A DNA stretch of 64,000 nucleotides from Botryotinia globosa. Lineage: Eukaryota; Ascomycota; Leotiomycetes; Helotiales; Sclerotiniaceae. Below the pieces are notes generated by a model, which saw only the letters and a list, made by a program, of their open reading frames with translations, had not been told where the DNA came from and searched no databases. The stretch is from NCBI GenBank assembly GCA_014898425.1, contig RCSZ01000007.1:744001-808000 (forward strand). Reading direction: 5' to 3'. The translations under genes were made by a program, and so were the position numbers. This document shows, piece by piece, positions 1 to 12,454 of this stretch; the first letter of the stretch is position 1; each line of letters begins with the position of its first letter.

Positions 1-2342
1 TCTTACCCCTCGTCAAACCGTGTATGGCGATAAACATTTACCCGTGAATAAGTCTGATATAAACAGAGATGAGCCTCATTCTTTTCTATAACCTTGATTA
101 TTTGTAATACAGTTTCATATGATCTAGAGCAGTCACCCATGTTGACTAAGACCATACTCCCTGTCTCTTCTTCCTTTGCTTTGATACTCTCTTTCAGGAA
201 TGCGAACCACGGGGAATTGAGCAATAATATTGCGAACCACAATGTATGGTGTCGTGATCTTTATGAATAGATTCGAATCAATAATGATTTGGACAGCCAG
301 AGGCGTGTTTGCACGAAATTGAATGAACGGCTGAAGTGGCATGTGGGAAAGTTGACTTCTAATGCACAGAAGTCATCAAACGATCACTTTGTTGGAGCTC
401 ATCACAAATATATTTCTAAATCTTCTACGTTTATGGTCAGATTGACGACAATATATCATTTCTGCAGTAAGATAGCGCAGTGAAGGGTTCTCTGAAGATG
501 AGTTTCGAGCCCCTCTGGGTCTTTCTCGTTCCAGCTGTATATACTAAAATATACCCTGGCGTTATGGCTTGCGAAGCTGTCCGTTGTGCGTAGCTAAGTT
601 TCTTAACTGTTAGAAACTTACTACGGCTATCTATAATGCACAAAGAGAGAAAATAGAGAGATCCAGCAGGCAGATGTGATAGCAAGGTCTACCGTGCACA
701 CCATTTGTAAATTCATTCCTGATGTAATACGTATATCTAGAGGTATAAAGAGATAAAACATTATTTTTGGTGAGTATTCTAGACTCTGATTCTATAAATC
801 TCAGACATTATATCACTGGACCCTGACAAGACGAGTGTACATTCGACGGAAGGGGTAGGCGGCTCGCTCTCAATGTGCAGGTAATGCCTCTGGAGGTTTC
901 GAGCGCGCAAGTGGAGATAAGAGACGCCTAATCCGACCTCGAGTATCACAAATAGCCCTATGGAATTATCATATTTTAGAATCAGGAAGACAGTCTCGTG
1001 CAGGATGTAGATGTCTCTGTGGAATCTGACACACTTCACAATCTGGTCTTGCCTTACTCCAATGTATTGGTACTCAGAGATCTATCTTATATCGGCAGAG
1101 TTGAATTAAGTTCTATGTGAAACATGAACTCTCACGCATGTAATGCTTTCTTCGCACAAGAAAATCAGCACACTTTCGATACCAAGCCGGACGGAGGGGT
1201 AATGTGATGGCGAGGTGTTGCTGCCTGTGGTTTCATTGTAGGCGTTCATGCAATTATTCTAGAGTGTGTTAATATTGGTATCAAGTAGATTGATAGGTGT
1301 AAATTAAACTAGTACATTATGATTATAATTGTTCTTCATCAACTATGGGAAGCTAGCATAATATTTAAGGAAGTGCTAGCACCTCGCTTGCTAATACAGT
1401 GGCCTCTGTGATCATATGATCGATGTCCCGCCAGTTGGTCTAGAAACTTCCTTGTAGCTTCGGTCGTCGAATTTGTTGTCAGGCCAGTAGTAGATGTTGA
1501 GGTGATGTTGGAGTTGAATGGTATATTGATGCATGTAGTCTGCAATGAGGATATGGTTCTGTTTCCCTATATCCGTAACGTAGAATGGATACAGAACAAG
1601 ATGCATAAGCCAGTGAGCCCCTTCCCCATCCTGTCTGGTCTAAACCAGCACTGTTTCTTTTACACTTTGTCCGCCGCTGAAGAATACTCTCCCGCTTTAC
1701 AGTACCCCATAGATAACCTTGTAGCCTCGCCTCTTACTGGCACGTATATGTTGGAGATCAAATATATGAAGTCTATGGAGCCGGAGTTAGAGGAGCGTGG
1801 AGTGTTATCTTCGAGCGATGGGACCGAGCTCATGAAGCTATCTTGAGACCACTCGAGCTCTATAGGGAGAATAATGGAGGTGGGCTTTCCAGTTAGTCAG
1901 AGAGGGTATGGGGCTGGATAGGTAAAGAGTTATTTCAGTTGTGAAAAAAGATGCGGGAAATGGTCACTCGAGGTGTCAAAAAGCCTTTCTTTTAGCACAC
2001 GTGTTCATGATTGATCTCATTGTGGAGCTAATTTTTCATTCAGGTACCTAGGTAAAACTATAAAACGGCATTTTATGCCTTGCCAGATGAGCTTCGATAT
2101 CTCACTTGGTCCTGGAACTTTTGAGATATCAACGTCGCCATCAATAAAAGCATTTCTCCCACATTCATGTGACCAGACGTAGATTGATTGAAGACATAGT
2201 AGCTAGTTGATTAGAAGCATAATCGATACAATATATGATTGTAATAGATGACAAGCTAATGAAAACTTCGACCGAATCCGCAATATAATCGCTGTTTGCA
2301 TGAGCATATCAATTTTCGCCATCGCCAAATTGCCTATCATCA
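1..2342. other. gene-poor stretch, no supported gene
   Basis: Only short open frames are present on both strands. The longest that starts with ATG runs from 1505 to 1846 on the plus strand (113 codons). It has no recognisable domain, signal peptide or membrane segment. I see no transposon ends, tandem repeats or RNA genes. It lies downstream of the first 2EXR-like pseudogene, so it may hold decayed sequence that can no longer be recognised. Confidence 0.5.
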
Positions 2343-4214
2343 TCAGTGATTATCCTGATCATCGTGATCATAATCAGCATTACCAAAAACGCATATATAA
2401 TCATCAAGATCTTCATCACTTGTCTCACCCTTGGAAATCTCCATTATATACTCTCGGTCGAGTTCTGCATTTGACTCTGGCTTAGGCCAAACAATTGCCT
2501 CAGCCTCATCGTATTGAGCGTCGAGATCAGAGCCTCTGTCTGAAATATCCCATTTGAACAGATCTACTCGGTACCATCTGAGTTTGAAATGGAACTTTTC
2601 CATGCGTCGAATGGCGATTTTGTAATAAAACATGAAATTCTTCCACCTTCTTCTTTCGTATGCCCAGGCTATCTTCTTCATCAGTTTCGCTGACTCGCCC
2701 GAATGGTACGCAAGCAAAACATGCTTATTCCCTTCTGCCAAAGAAAGCCTCAGCTTTTCCGTCTTTCCCCTTACAAATGAGTATTCGTATCGCTCCAGTT
2801 CTTCCATAGCTCTTGTCACCCTGGACCAATAATCTAGTCGATCAACAGCTTTGGAAGGCCCAATCACAAAAATTCCAGTTGGACCGCTTTCGTTTCGAAA
2901 GAATTCTCGAAATCTAATGGAATGAGCACGAATATTCTGGTACTCAGGCTCTAAGACTTCAAGTAGTTTTCTTCGGTACTGCTTCAAACGAAGAACGTCC
3001 TCAGCGGTTTCAGTGTTCTCAAGAGGAGAATTTTCCATAGCATCAACTAGCTCTCCACAATCGAGGAAACTTTGTTCGTCTTCTTGGATAACTATTCCAC
3101 CAACAGCAGTCTCGGGCGGGAGAATTGAAGCATCGTGCACTCTGATGTTGCGTCGAATGCCAACAGACTCTCTGTCAATCAGGACAATTTCTGCACGATG
3201 GAACAACCAGAAATACTCATTCAATCTTGCACCGAGAAGACCTAAACATTCAATGATGGGAGTGTCTCTACTAGTAAGCTTTTCGTACTCACTGATGAGC
3301 TCTGGCGAAGGTAAGTCAGGTACGCTCAAGTCCGCAGGCCGTGTCTTTCTTCCTTGATCATCTCGGTCATAACAGTAATCCGGAATCACAGGAAGCTCAG
3401 CACATTTGATAACGAGTGTCTTGATATTCCGTATCATCTTCAATGGTAGTAGATTTTTAGCAAGGCCTTCATCCAAGGAAAATGTTGTCTTGGTTTGGTC
3501 TTTATGGAAGTTCATGGGAAGAATTGAGATGTTTAGGGAGATATTCGGATACGAAGACACTGAAACACAGAATTCGGCGAAAACATTCGAGCTGAAATCT
3601 TCTGTTTGGAATTAGTTCAAGAGAACGTTCCAACTCTTTACTTTCTCAATGCTTGGGGTATCGCGAAACAACGTTTTGTCTTGATGTTCTTCAGGCTCCC
3701 AATTTGAATAACGGGTTAATGGGCAGAGATTGATGATATAGGGCTCCCGTATTCCATTTCGTCGATCTTCTTCAATTTCCCCATAACTTTTCTCGAAGAT
3801 TCCATCTTGGAGATCCCAATCACCAGGACTGTTGCTGCAGTCTATGAAAATAGGGTTTTTGTATAAGATAGAAATGCCTTCCCGGTATGTCTGCTTACAA
3901 ACACAAAGAATTGCAGGGCCTAGATCGTACTTCTGAGTATTTCCATAGGTAGTTTCTGACGAGACTGAAGCGGCTTGTCCTAGGACTGGGTTGACTAGGA
4001 GGTATGAGTAAATCATGTCCCGAATTTCTTGTGGAATACTGACGAGGGCGCTCTTAAGTTCTCTAATTTCGACTGGAGAACCTGAAGATGTATCCCATGA
4101 CGTATGATCCGTAATTTGACTGATTGAGGTCTTCGATGAAGAGTGAGATGTGTCCATGGTAGGGAAAATCTTTTCGTCCGGACTTTCTGACTTTGAAGCT
4201 TGTTGTGTAGTCAT
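2343..4214 (-). pseudogene. 2EXR/F-box-like family protein, copy A, one in-frame stop
   Basis: The frame from ATG at 4214 to the stop at 2343 spans 624 codons, the same size as the intact copies C (622 aa) and E (646 aa). It is cut by a single TAA at 3612-3614, after codon 200. Both halves are in the same frame and align with the paralogues right through the stop. The N-terminal half has the family core: an LPxEIRDMIYSYLL-like helix around residue 80, then a short motif with VCKQ around residue 115. The C-terminal half is helical, charged and ends in an acidic tail. Function is unknown; such domains occur in large fungal families of F-box-like proteins. A 25-35 nt GT...AG stretch with a CTAAT overlaps the stop, but it is too short for a normal fungal intron. 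A recent null allele, a sequencing error or readthrough remain possible. Confidence 0.75.
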
Positions 4215-6017
4215 TGCGATATTTTCCTTGGACGATGGATTATCTATGACCTATTTTGTCTAGCACTATAGCGTCAGTAAATACTATGGCATAGCTTCAG
4301 GTACTATTTGATCAAATTTGAAACTTAAATGAATGCAACTTACATGTATCAGTCGGAAAGAAAGGACTCTGGTTGGGAAAGAACTTCTCGACCCTTAATG
4401 GATACGTATTATATGTAATGAAGAGATCACAAAGTTTTTTTTAAGTTCCCTGACTGAACAAAGGTTCGGGACAGGCTTGAAAACATGAAGGAATTATTCT
4501 TTGGGACTGGCAAGTTTCAAAAGAAGAGACTAATTTTACAAAAGACGCCAATAAAAAGCCTCACGATACTAATAATGGATGTTCTTTGAATCATAACTCG
4601 CTAAAATCTGATGTTATAATACATTCACTTATACCAATTTCACCCCTAAGCCTGTTAAGCCGAAGTCGGAGTCCGAACACCGAAAGTTCTGAGAGTTTCA
4701 AGCAGCTCAAAGCATGGATACACCAGTGGGAGCATGGAACCTACATTCTGACAATCTTCGTTATTGGATAGTCCAAACTTCTAAACTTGTTGTTAATAAG
4801 TTTGTGTTGTATTCCTAAATCAAACCCTTTTATCTTGAAATCTTTCTAAATTTAGACATAAGAAATCTTCACAGCATATTAGATTTTAAATAAACCCACT
4901 TTTCAAACTTCACTGTACATTTATTTTATCATAAGACAAACAGTTAGGAGTGAATTTCAGTTATCAACTCAATAGCAAAAACCGTTAAACTTAGCCAGAA
5001 AAATCCTCTGAAAGACTAAAGCTTGTGTCGATGCTTGTTGAAGACTTGTAAAACTCTGCTTATACTTCTTGCCTCTTGGTAAATATGGAGTCAGCTAAGG
5101 GCCCGTTCGGATCGTTTTTTTAATTTATTGACAAAATAATATATTGACTAATAATTTAGGCAATATGAGGCTAAAATTTGTAGTTTATAAAATATAGAGT
5201 AATAATATATTAATAAATATTATTAATAATTAATCAAAGTTGTATTAGAGATTTAACGAGGTTCAATAAAACTATTATACAAATTTTCAAAATTTAAAAG
5301 TTTATATTTTATAACTTTTTATAGTTCCATATTAATATTCAGCAAATCACTTTTTTTCAATTTTATTATTAATATAAATTATTGAATTATATTTGTATTC
5401 AGTAAACACTTATTTAAACCTATATTGTCAACAAATATAGTTCAATATTGCTTAAAAAATCGATCCGAATGGGCCCAGGTGTATGCATTTTTGAAAAGCA
5501 AGACGCGGTGAAAAGTGCTGTAGGCTAGCTAGAGCTCAGTTCTCACTCATCTAATGATCAATTTGTTTATTTCACTCGTTTGATATATGAACGTTCTGAC
5601 GATTCGTGGTTTGATCGCTACTAAGGAAGAGGAAGCAAATAATGACTGATATGATCAACATTTTTTTCTACTACCTTTCAGATAACTCGAAGACCCGGCT
5701 AGGAAATAAAATGGAAGATAAGGCTGAAACTCCACCCCTAAGCTTGCCATCTTCCACAAAATATGACTGGCACAAAAAGTGATCCTGATGCTAAACCAAG
5801 AGCAGAAATAGTCGAGGAAACGACCATACTGATATCCGATCATCATCTGCGAAAATAATAAAAGACTCCACTAGATAATGTCGGTCCTGATACCATTGAG
5901 ATTCGGGAGCTGAAGATCACCTTACAGCATGTCGTCTTAAGAGCCCTCCTCCGACTGAACTCAGCATTCCAGATACGAACCTGAACGCAGCGATTTAAAG
6001 CAAGACCTACGACCTCC
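4215..6017. other. intergenic, contains a MITE
   Basis: Apart from the MITE at 5099-5476 there is no supported gene. A 61-codon ORF at 4586-4771 has no recognisable feature. The minus-strand ORFs at 5655-6088 are short and partly shadow the end of pseudogene B. The stretch separates copies A and B of the 2EXR-like family. Confidence 0.5.
5099..5476. mobile_element. MITE family 1, copy 1
   Basis: This 378-bp AT-rich element has inverted ends. The left end reads GGGCCCGTTCGGATCG followed by a T-run. The right end, read in reverse, is GGGCCCATTCGGATCG followed by ATTTTTTA. It has no coding capacity. The left flank is TAA; the right flank is AGG, so the target duplication is not intact here. Read in reverse complement it matches the element at 14716-15211 over most of its length, so this is a repeated family. 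The GGGCCCGTT ends and TAA target are reminiscent of PIF/Harbinger-type elements; that assignment is inference. Confidence 0.85.
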
Positions 6018-7730
6018 TCATCCCAGTATCTCCGCCTTCTTGACATCCATATCAGGCTCAACTTTATCCCAAGCGACTCTTGCATCACATCTCAGTGGGT
6101 CCACGTCAATTTCGGTGGTATAGCCTGGACCCTTCAAATCCCATTCAAAGAGCCGCTTCCTAGCGTTGCGGATGGCAAGGTATTGAATATCCATATCATC
6201 GACAGCATACCTGAAGTTTGCCACGAATGCTTCCACGTCTCTCCCCCTATAAGCATTTATGCATTTCTTGATGGCAATTTCTCGGGGAAACACTTCCAAT
6301 CTCGTCTCATATTGACCATTCAATCTGCAAATGGCAATCTTGGTTGCTGTTGTTAGGTCTCTGTCAAAGGATTCCGCATAGTTCTTCAACAAAACAAGTC
6401 CCTCGCTTTGCGCTCCAGGAGACGATTCAAATGGTGATGGTTTAACAGGACCAAGCAGACCACCGCTAACCTTTTGGTCTTTGACAAATCTGACCAAATC
6501 ATTGGCGGCTTGCTGGATTCTCTGATACTGTCTCTCAAGGAATTGTATGGCATTTGACCGAAGAATTTTTAATTCGGAAATATCCTGTACTCCTGCTTCC
6601 TCGCTCATTTGCATATGTAAAGCCTTTAGCAAAGCGGATTCTACAGGATGGGTTCCACGAAAAGGGGTTTTCGCCACGTATGGACTTTGATAAAGATTGT
6701 CGCCGGTTGCGTCCTTTTGAAATTCATATATCCGTTCAAATGTCTGGGCGTAATTGAGAAAGGCTTAAAAAACTTCGTGGAAGTGTTCGACTTCAGAGTC
6801 ACTTTGAAGCAACTTAATCAAATGAGTTAAGTACATCGTCTTCGGTAACAATACCCTTCCACGGGGTGTGTCAATACGCCAAAGGGCCCCTGATGCCCAG
6901 CTATAATAGTCGTACCCTTGTCTATCTTATTGAAAGAGAAAGTCAGGCACTTCCTCTGGATCTGCTCCACGAATCACAACTTTTCCAGCACACCGAAGAA
7001 TCTCCAAGGGTGAAAGAACGTGCTGTATTATCTTAGCCGTTGTTTCATTTTCTGCAGCACTCTCTCCGGGACCTGCTCTCGACAAATTTGAATACTTCAG
7101 ATTATCCCAAGGCGCAATCACAAACTTCATCGACTTTATTCCATTGTGGCAAATAGAGCGACAAAGGTTTATAATGTTGTTACGCGCGCTAATGCTCATC
7201 GGAGCTATCAATATCTTCCAATGTCTGATGCGCTTCACACCTGGCACAGTTCTCAGATGATTAATGGCTAGTTCTCTTGATGAATGCAATCTCTCAGGGC
7301 ACGCAACCTCGCAAAACCTGGTCAAAGCGCAACGGTGAAGCAAGTGGTCCCGAGCTGGTAGAACACATTCTATGAAGAACCAATTTTCTCCATAAAGCAT
7401 CTCCACTCCTTCAGCATGAAATTCCTTGCAGACGCGTAGAACAGCGGGCTGGAGCTCGTACTTGATTTTGGAACCCCGTCCGTCATCGCTATGAATGCAT
7501 GAGGCTGTGTCCAGCTCAGGATTGAGCAAAAGATATTTCAATATTTCCCTTCTTATTTCAAGCGGCATCCGTTCCAATGTTGAAGTTGACCCTGCTGCAA
7601 TTGGGGACTTTCTCTTGCGGATGAAGGCTTGTGGTGCGTTTCGTTCTGAGAATTGGCCATTGTCTCGATCGATTTTCTGCGATTGCTTTTGAAGCATCTT
7701 TTTCATACTGCATTTTTCGGTGGAACTCAT
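6018..7730 (-). pseudogene. 2EXR/F-box-like family protein, copy B, two in-frame stops
   Basis: The frame runs from ATG at 7730 to the stop at 6018, 571 codons, and is broken by TAA at 6927-6929 and TAA at 6765-6767. All three pieces are in one frame. The N-terminal 267 residues hold the LPLEIRREILKYLLLNP core and the VCKEFHAEGVEMLYG motif. The last 219 residues match the helical C-terminal region of copy C, including a DMDxQYLAIRNARKRLFEWDL segment. The region between the stops still aligns with copy C (NYAQTFER against NYAQPFER), so the stops interrupt a former coding sequence and do not lie in an intron. The two flanking reading frames may still be transcribed but cannot give the full protein. 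Confidence 0.85.
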
Positions 7731-8820
7731 TGTGAACGGCTAGTCCAGTTGTCAGTCATGTAAAGCACATTCAAGATAGACTTCGCATCTCAACAAATAG
7801 TTGGAGACAAATATTCAAGACAGCTATTAAAATGTCAAAGGAATGAAGTAGCAATGCTTACAGGAGTTTGATCTCGAAATTTACTCAGAAAGTATGAAAC
7901 TAATTGGAGATGAGATAAAGGACTTATTCATGGAATGATTGTTTTTCTTGGTCCCGAAAGATGAAGCGAAGTGCAACGACTCTGTTCGGATTGTCCTGAA
8001 GAATGAAACTACACTAGTTAAAGCCTTCCTTATCAACAAAAATTACCTAGGTAGCAAACAGCATACTTCCTGGAACATTCACTTCTCTTTGCAAAAATCC
8101 CAATACCAAAATTGTCCATTTACTATCACATCATCTTTCTATCACTTGGGGCAATCCACATGATTTTAATACGGCCTGTCGATACACACAGGACCAGGAA
8201 CTGGTTTTATGTTGAAAAAGTTATTACGCTCTGTAGAGAAAGCGATAATTAGGTTCAGAATTGGAGTGGACTCTGAAGCTGTATTAATATTGCTTGAAAT
8301 GCGTATTTCAGAATCTGGTAGTACTCCTTGTCCAAAATATTCGATACCTAAAAATCAATTTTTAGCATTGCTTGCGCAAGTAAGAACATTCCACTTGATA
8401 AAAGACAGGTTCCTTATGGCCTACCAAGTTTTCATATTTTTATTTTACGGCTCATTGAAAAGTCACTGGCAAACATAGAGGATTAGAGTGGCGATGTTCA
8501 CGAAGTTATGAATGTAAATGCTGTAGAAGGAAGTAATCAAACGTTTTGAATTTGGATTTAATGAATAGTCGGACCAGAAACACCACCCGAGCCCTCACCA
8601 CTAAACTTCAACATCTGATGCCCTTCCTTTACTTCCTAATTTACTTATCCAGATATGACTTGATCAGACGTCTGTATAGTCTGACTGTGCTTGCAGCTTG
8701 TCAACTGCCTTGAATCCCACCTCGCAATCTTTCACGTCTTCTTAAAAGATATTCTACATTTTCAGAGAACTAGTTATTGTTGCTGCCATCGCTGTCTTCC
8801 TCGTATACGTGATCGGAAAG
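7731..8820. other. intergenic between copies B and C
   Basis: No supported gene. Two short plus-strand ORFs (7939-8163 and 8209-8478) start with common start triplets but show no domain, and their composition looks non-coding. No repeat ends were seen. Confidence 0.45.
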
Positions 8821-10689
8821 TTAAGGTTCTCCATAAGAACGGTATTTATGCCACGGTAGATTGATCCGCGTGTCTGGTTCATGTACGTTCCAATTGATGA
8901 TCTCATCGGAAAGCATTGGCTTAACATCCACTTCCCGAACAGTTGCCTGAAGATCCCATGCATACAACTTCTTTCTGGCCTGTCTGATTGAAATGTATTG
9001 AGCGTCCATATCGTTCACAGCCTCTTGGAAATATTTGACGAATTGTAACCACCACTGCTTCTCATAAGCCATGTCGCACAGCTTCATGAGTCGTTCACGT
9101 GGAAGATCTTCGTAGAAGGAGTTGAAAAGAAGCTTGTACTTTCGTATTTCAATCTTCGTAGCTGGCTCTAATTTACGCTTGAAGCTAGCATAGTAGTCTT
9201 CTAGCAATACCAATGCTTGTGTGGCAATATCGTTGATTGAGGTGGTTTCATGATGATTTTTATCCATATCAATGTATAGAGGATTAAGAAAGAACCCACT
9301 TGCCACTTTATGAATTTTGATAAAATCGACCAAATTCTTAGATGCAGCTTCGATGCTTTGATACTCGGGCTCTAAGTACTGAATGAGGAGTGATCGATTA
9401 ATTTTGAACTGATCCATTTCGTCCTGCAACATGGAAGTCTTGGCTGCACTGAGTGCTCTCTCGACGGGATGACAGCTGGCCTTGAATGGATTTATGTTTT
9501 GGCCAGAGAGAGCAATATTGCTAGAGACTTCGAAACTATACGTTGGTTCTAGCTCGTTTCTGGTGTGACTAACGTCCATCGCTGACTTGTAGTCCTCCAA
9601 TCGTTCGAAGGGTTGGGCGTAGTTGCGAAGACTTGTGTACATCTCCTCAATCGTCTCGACTTCTGAGTCACCCTGAATCATACCACCAAGCTCCACCTCA
9701 TCAACAGGATTGGGCAAGATTGGTATGAACTTATGCGCAGGTTCCTCATCGAAAGCGCCCCACGGAATCTCGTGAATCTCTGCGGGCCGGATGATGAATT
9801 TCTGGATGTTCCGGAAACGCTTAAGTGGTGACAGAGTGATCGCGAGCTCATGTTCATCTCCATAGTTGTCGCTATCATTCCAGCCCATTTCGATGCCTCG
9901 TGGGATAATCAAGACTTCAAGTGATTGAATGTTGCCCATATAGATGTTGTGACACAGACGAAGAAGTTTCTCCATCGCTCCTGGTTGAAATGCAATAGCG
10001 CTAATCAAAATCTTCCAGTGTTGAACGTATCTTGCAGCGGGAATAATGCTTTTGTCATTTTCCACTTCTCCGTCTTCGCGAGTACGATCAAGGTACTGTG
10101 GCCTAGCCAAAGCGCACAATTGCCTGGAGTAACTGTGCCAGAAATACGAATCGAACGGAATGCATCCAATCAAAAATTTGTTGCTTCCATAGAGAATATC
10201 CGCAGCCTCGTTGTAGATCTGCCTATTGACTCCCAGGATCGCGGGGAACAACCCAAAGCTAGCCTGATTGCCTTCGATGACAAACCTCTCTCCAAGAAGT
10301 GGGTTCAGAAGCAGAAGCTTCCAGATCAGCCTGCGACAGTCTAGGTTGAGTGAATTGAGAAGTGGACATCCTTTAACGGGTATCTCTGGGTTGTCCACTG
10401 GCGGTCGCAGATGTGCCTGGAGGAGGTCTTTCATCTTGGCGAGCTGGTCCTTTGAGAGGAATTTTGTCATCTCATAGCTTAAAGCTGCAGGAATTCCATA
10501 GTATGATGAAACTGATAGAGCTTTATCATTGGCTTCGAGTGCAGTGTCGTCTTCTGTATCTGTAGTCTCGAGATTTGCGAAGATATCTTGTTCTGTTGGG
10601 TTGGTGATCGGAAGTTCGCAAGGTGCTTCTTGATAAGGGGTCATGGTGCCATCAGGCTGCACACTGTCCTCATTCATTTCGGTATTCAT
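8821..10689 (-). CDS. 2EXR/F-box-like family protein, copy C (intact)
   Basis: Intact, intronless 622-aa protein. I chose the ATG at 10689; the frame is open slightly further upstream but without an earlier ATG. The domain order follows the local family: an acidic, low-complexity N-terminus (about 1-95), a core with LLNSLNLDCRRLIWKLLLLNPLLG (around 115-135), a VNRQIYNEAADILYG motif, a middle alpha/beta region with a KILI strand, and a long helical C-terminal part with DMDAQYISIRQARKKLYAWDL near residue 570. No signal peptide or membrane segment is visible, so it is probably intracellular. Proteins of this kind may act as substrate adaptors, as F-box proteins do; here that is only inference. 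An 11-bp perfect inverted repeat lies about 90 bp upstream of the start. Confidence 0.85.
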   Translation of the reverse strand: MNTEMNEDSVQPDGTMTPYQEAPCELPITNPTEQDIFANLETTDTEDDTALEANDKALSVSSYYGIPAALSYEMTKFLSKDQLAKMKDLLQAHLRPPVDNPEIPVKGCPLLNSLNLDCRRLIWKLLLLNPLLGERFVIEGNQASFGLFPAILGVNRQIYNEAADILYGSNKFLIGCIPFDSYFWHSYSRQLCALARPQYLDRTREDGEVENDKSIIPAARYVQHWKILISAIAFQPGAMEKLLRLCHNIYMGNIQSLEVLIIPRGIEMGWNDSDNYGDEHELAITLSPLKRFRNIQKFIIRPAEIHEIPWGAFDEEPAHKFIPILPNPVDEVELGGMIQGDSEVETIEEMYTSLRNYAQPFERLEDYKSAMDVSHTRNELEPTYSFEVSSNIALSGQNINPFKASCHPVERALSAAKTSMLQDEMDQFKINRSLLIQYLEPEYQSIEAASKNLVDFIKIHKVASGFFLNPLYIDMDKNHHETTSINDIATQALVLLEDYYASFKRKLEPATKIEIRKYKLLFNSFYEDLPRERLMKLCDMAYEKQWWLQFVKYFQEAVNDMDAQYISIRQARKKLYAWDLQATVREVDVKPMLSDEIINWNVHEPDTRINLPWHKYRSYGEP

Positions 10690-10775
10690 TATAGTACCTA
10701 TATCTCTCAATCAATTAGTGGATGCTCGATATAAGGTACCACCATGGTGAGATGGTTAGGATGAGTGTCAGTATC

Positions 10776-10807
10776 TCTCAAACGCCAAGATATATAGGCG
10801 TTTGAGA
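10776..10807. promoter_or_regulatory. 11-bp perfect inverted repeat upstream of copy C
   Basis: TCTCAAACGCC at 10776-10786 is followed after a 10-nt AT-rich spacer by its exact reverse complement at 10797-10807. It lies 87 bp upstream of the copy C start codon on the transcribed side. It could be a palindromic binding site for a dimeric regulator, a 5' UTR hairpin, or a small insertion footprint. Only the symmetry is seen; the role is inferred. Confidence 0.5.
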
Positions 10808-11670
10808 ACAACTTTCAACCTCTTAAAAAGTAAAGAGAAATTTAACATTGCCCTTATGAGTGACTTACCGAGATGATTACAGTTGAATTATAAGAGTGTG
10901 TGCTCGAATTTGCAAGTGGAGTCAAACTTGGGAGTGGACTAACACGAAGTTGATGGAATATGTCTTGCAGTCCAAATAAAAGGTCTTACTGTAGTGTAAT
11001 AACAAAAGTATCTCCAATTATCAAGACAAATAGTTGAAGAGATTAGTTGTCAAGTTCTAGGAGCCAGAGTGCTTATAAGTGCTAGAGATGTTCACGATGA
11101 AGCACTAGTGCTTCGCTTAAGCTACCTAGCGCAAAACTAATACAGTAAGTCTTATTACTAGCTACCTACTGTACTATCTCCTTTATCTTGGTTTGTTGAT
11201 GTGAAATATTGATCATGCGGTTAGTGAATTGCATAAATTCCATTGGAATGTTGATAATATATAGCAGTTTCAGCCATCAATAATTTAAATGAAAGTCTCT
11301 GAAGCTCTACAGACACTATGAGTCATCCGCGTTCATACTTACATGACCATTGCTAGATCTATTACAGCTGGGGGATTCACCATGATCTTTTCCGGTGTAG
11401 AATTTCTGCACGAAATGATTTCAAAAGTTTGAACAGCACAGTGTTGAATTTGCATCTAGAACACCTTTTGTAGGTGAATGAATCATGATTGATTCATATA
11501 GGCACACTATAGTAAAGTTAGCGCTATTCATTCACTCACATATAATGTTGTATGGAGATGGCTAGCCACATCAAGATTGTTTGAACAATATGGAAAATAG
11601 TCCAGTGAAATATTGTGCATCGTAAAATGTTGGAGTGAAGAATGTTATGTATCTTCATTATTCTCAGAAC
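10808..11670. other. intergenic, nothing recognised
   Basis: No ORF of note and no repeat ends on either strand. The sequence is moderately AT-rich and forms the upstream side of copy C. Confidence 0.45.
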
Positions 11671-12454
11671 CTAATAATCTCCGAACCAGCTTTGTTTTGA
11701 ATATACAAGATAGAAGTTTGCTAATTGTGCACTATATGAGAGTGAAAGATAGTTTCTTTCACAAGACTTCCGGGACCTAGTTATTATCTCATGGTCTTTG
11801 GATCTATCAATTGACTGCATGCCAAGACCTGAAATCAGAACCATGGTCCCCAACCTTGTTGTCTGGTTGGGACATCCATGGATGTCCTCCTTAACATCAT
11901 GAAGACCCAGTCCTATCTTATTCAACATCTCCGCAAGATGTATATCAAATATTGGTCTCTGGTACCAGTAGAAATTTTGTAGAGTTTTCGCAGATAATAA
12001 ATGCTAGTATTCATTCGCAAGGAAGGAGAGTGGTCAGTCTGCATAGCATCGCAAGTTTCAACAAACAAACGGATACGATTGAAAGGATCTTCGGCAAGTG
12101 CCACAGCATCATTTCCGAGCGTAGGTTAGCCATGGTGTAAATTGTTTTAATCCGAGAAATTTTGGCTGTTAAGAACCATGCCAAAATGCCTGCTGGCCGA
12201 TTGATTTTATATCGAGAATTTGAGGGATCTGTAACAACTTCCCGTACTTGATATGCTCCAGGGAATCCCAGGGTGTTCATTGGTGCGGACATGACGAATC
12301 TGTCTTCAATTTCACGAAGAATATAGACGGAACGACGGAGCAGTAAATTATGGACCTCTCTCTCATCGAAAAGTAAATGAATCTGTGTGAAACAATATGC
12401 GTCCATCCAGAAACTCTTAAGTACTGACTTGTTGTCTCGGGAATCAGCTGCCAT
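11671..12454 (-). other. possible unidentified gene relic
   Basis: A minus-strand ORF of 147 codons starts at an ATG at 12454 and ends at 12011. Two further minus-strand frames overlap or follow it (12104-11922 and 11928-11671). Read together they could be exons or frameshifted parts of one gene, since their amino-acid composition looks more protein-like than the surroundings. I do not recognise any domain and could not place convincing splice sites joining them. It lies between 2EXR-like copy C and the TNT gene. It could equally be chance open frames. Confidence 0.25.

Noticed and set aside
3575..3614. Micro-intron that would remove the copy A stop
   Set aside because: The possible GT...AG spans only 25-35 nt, below the size of the other introns here, and would delete residues that align with the paralogues.
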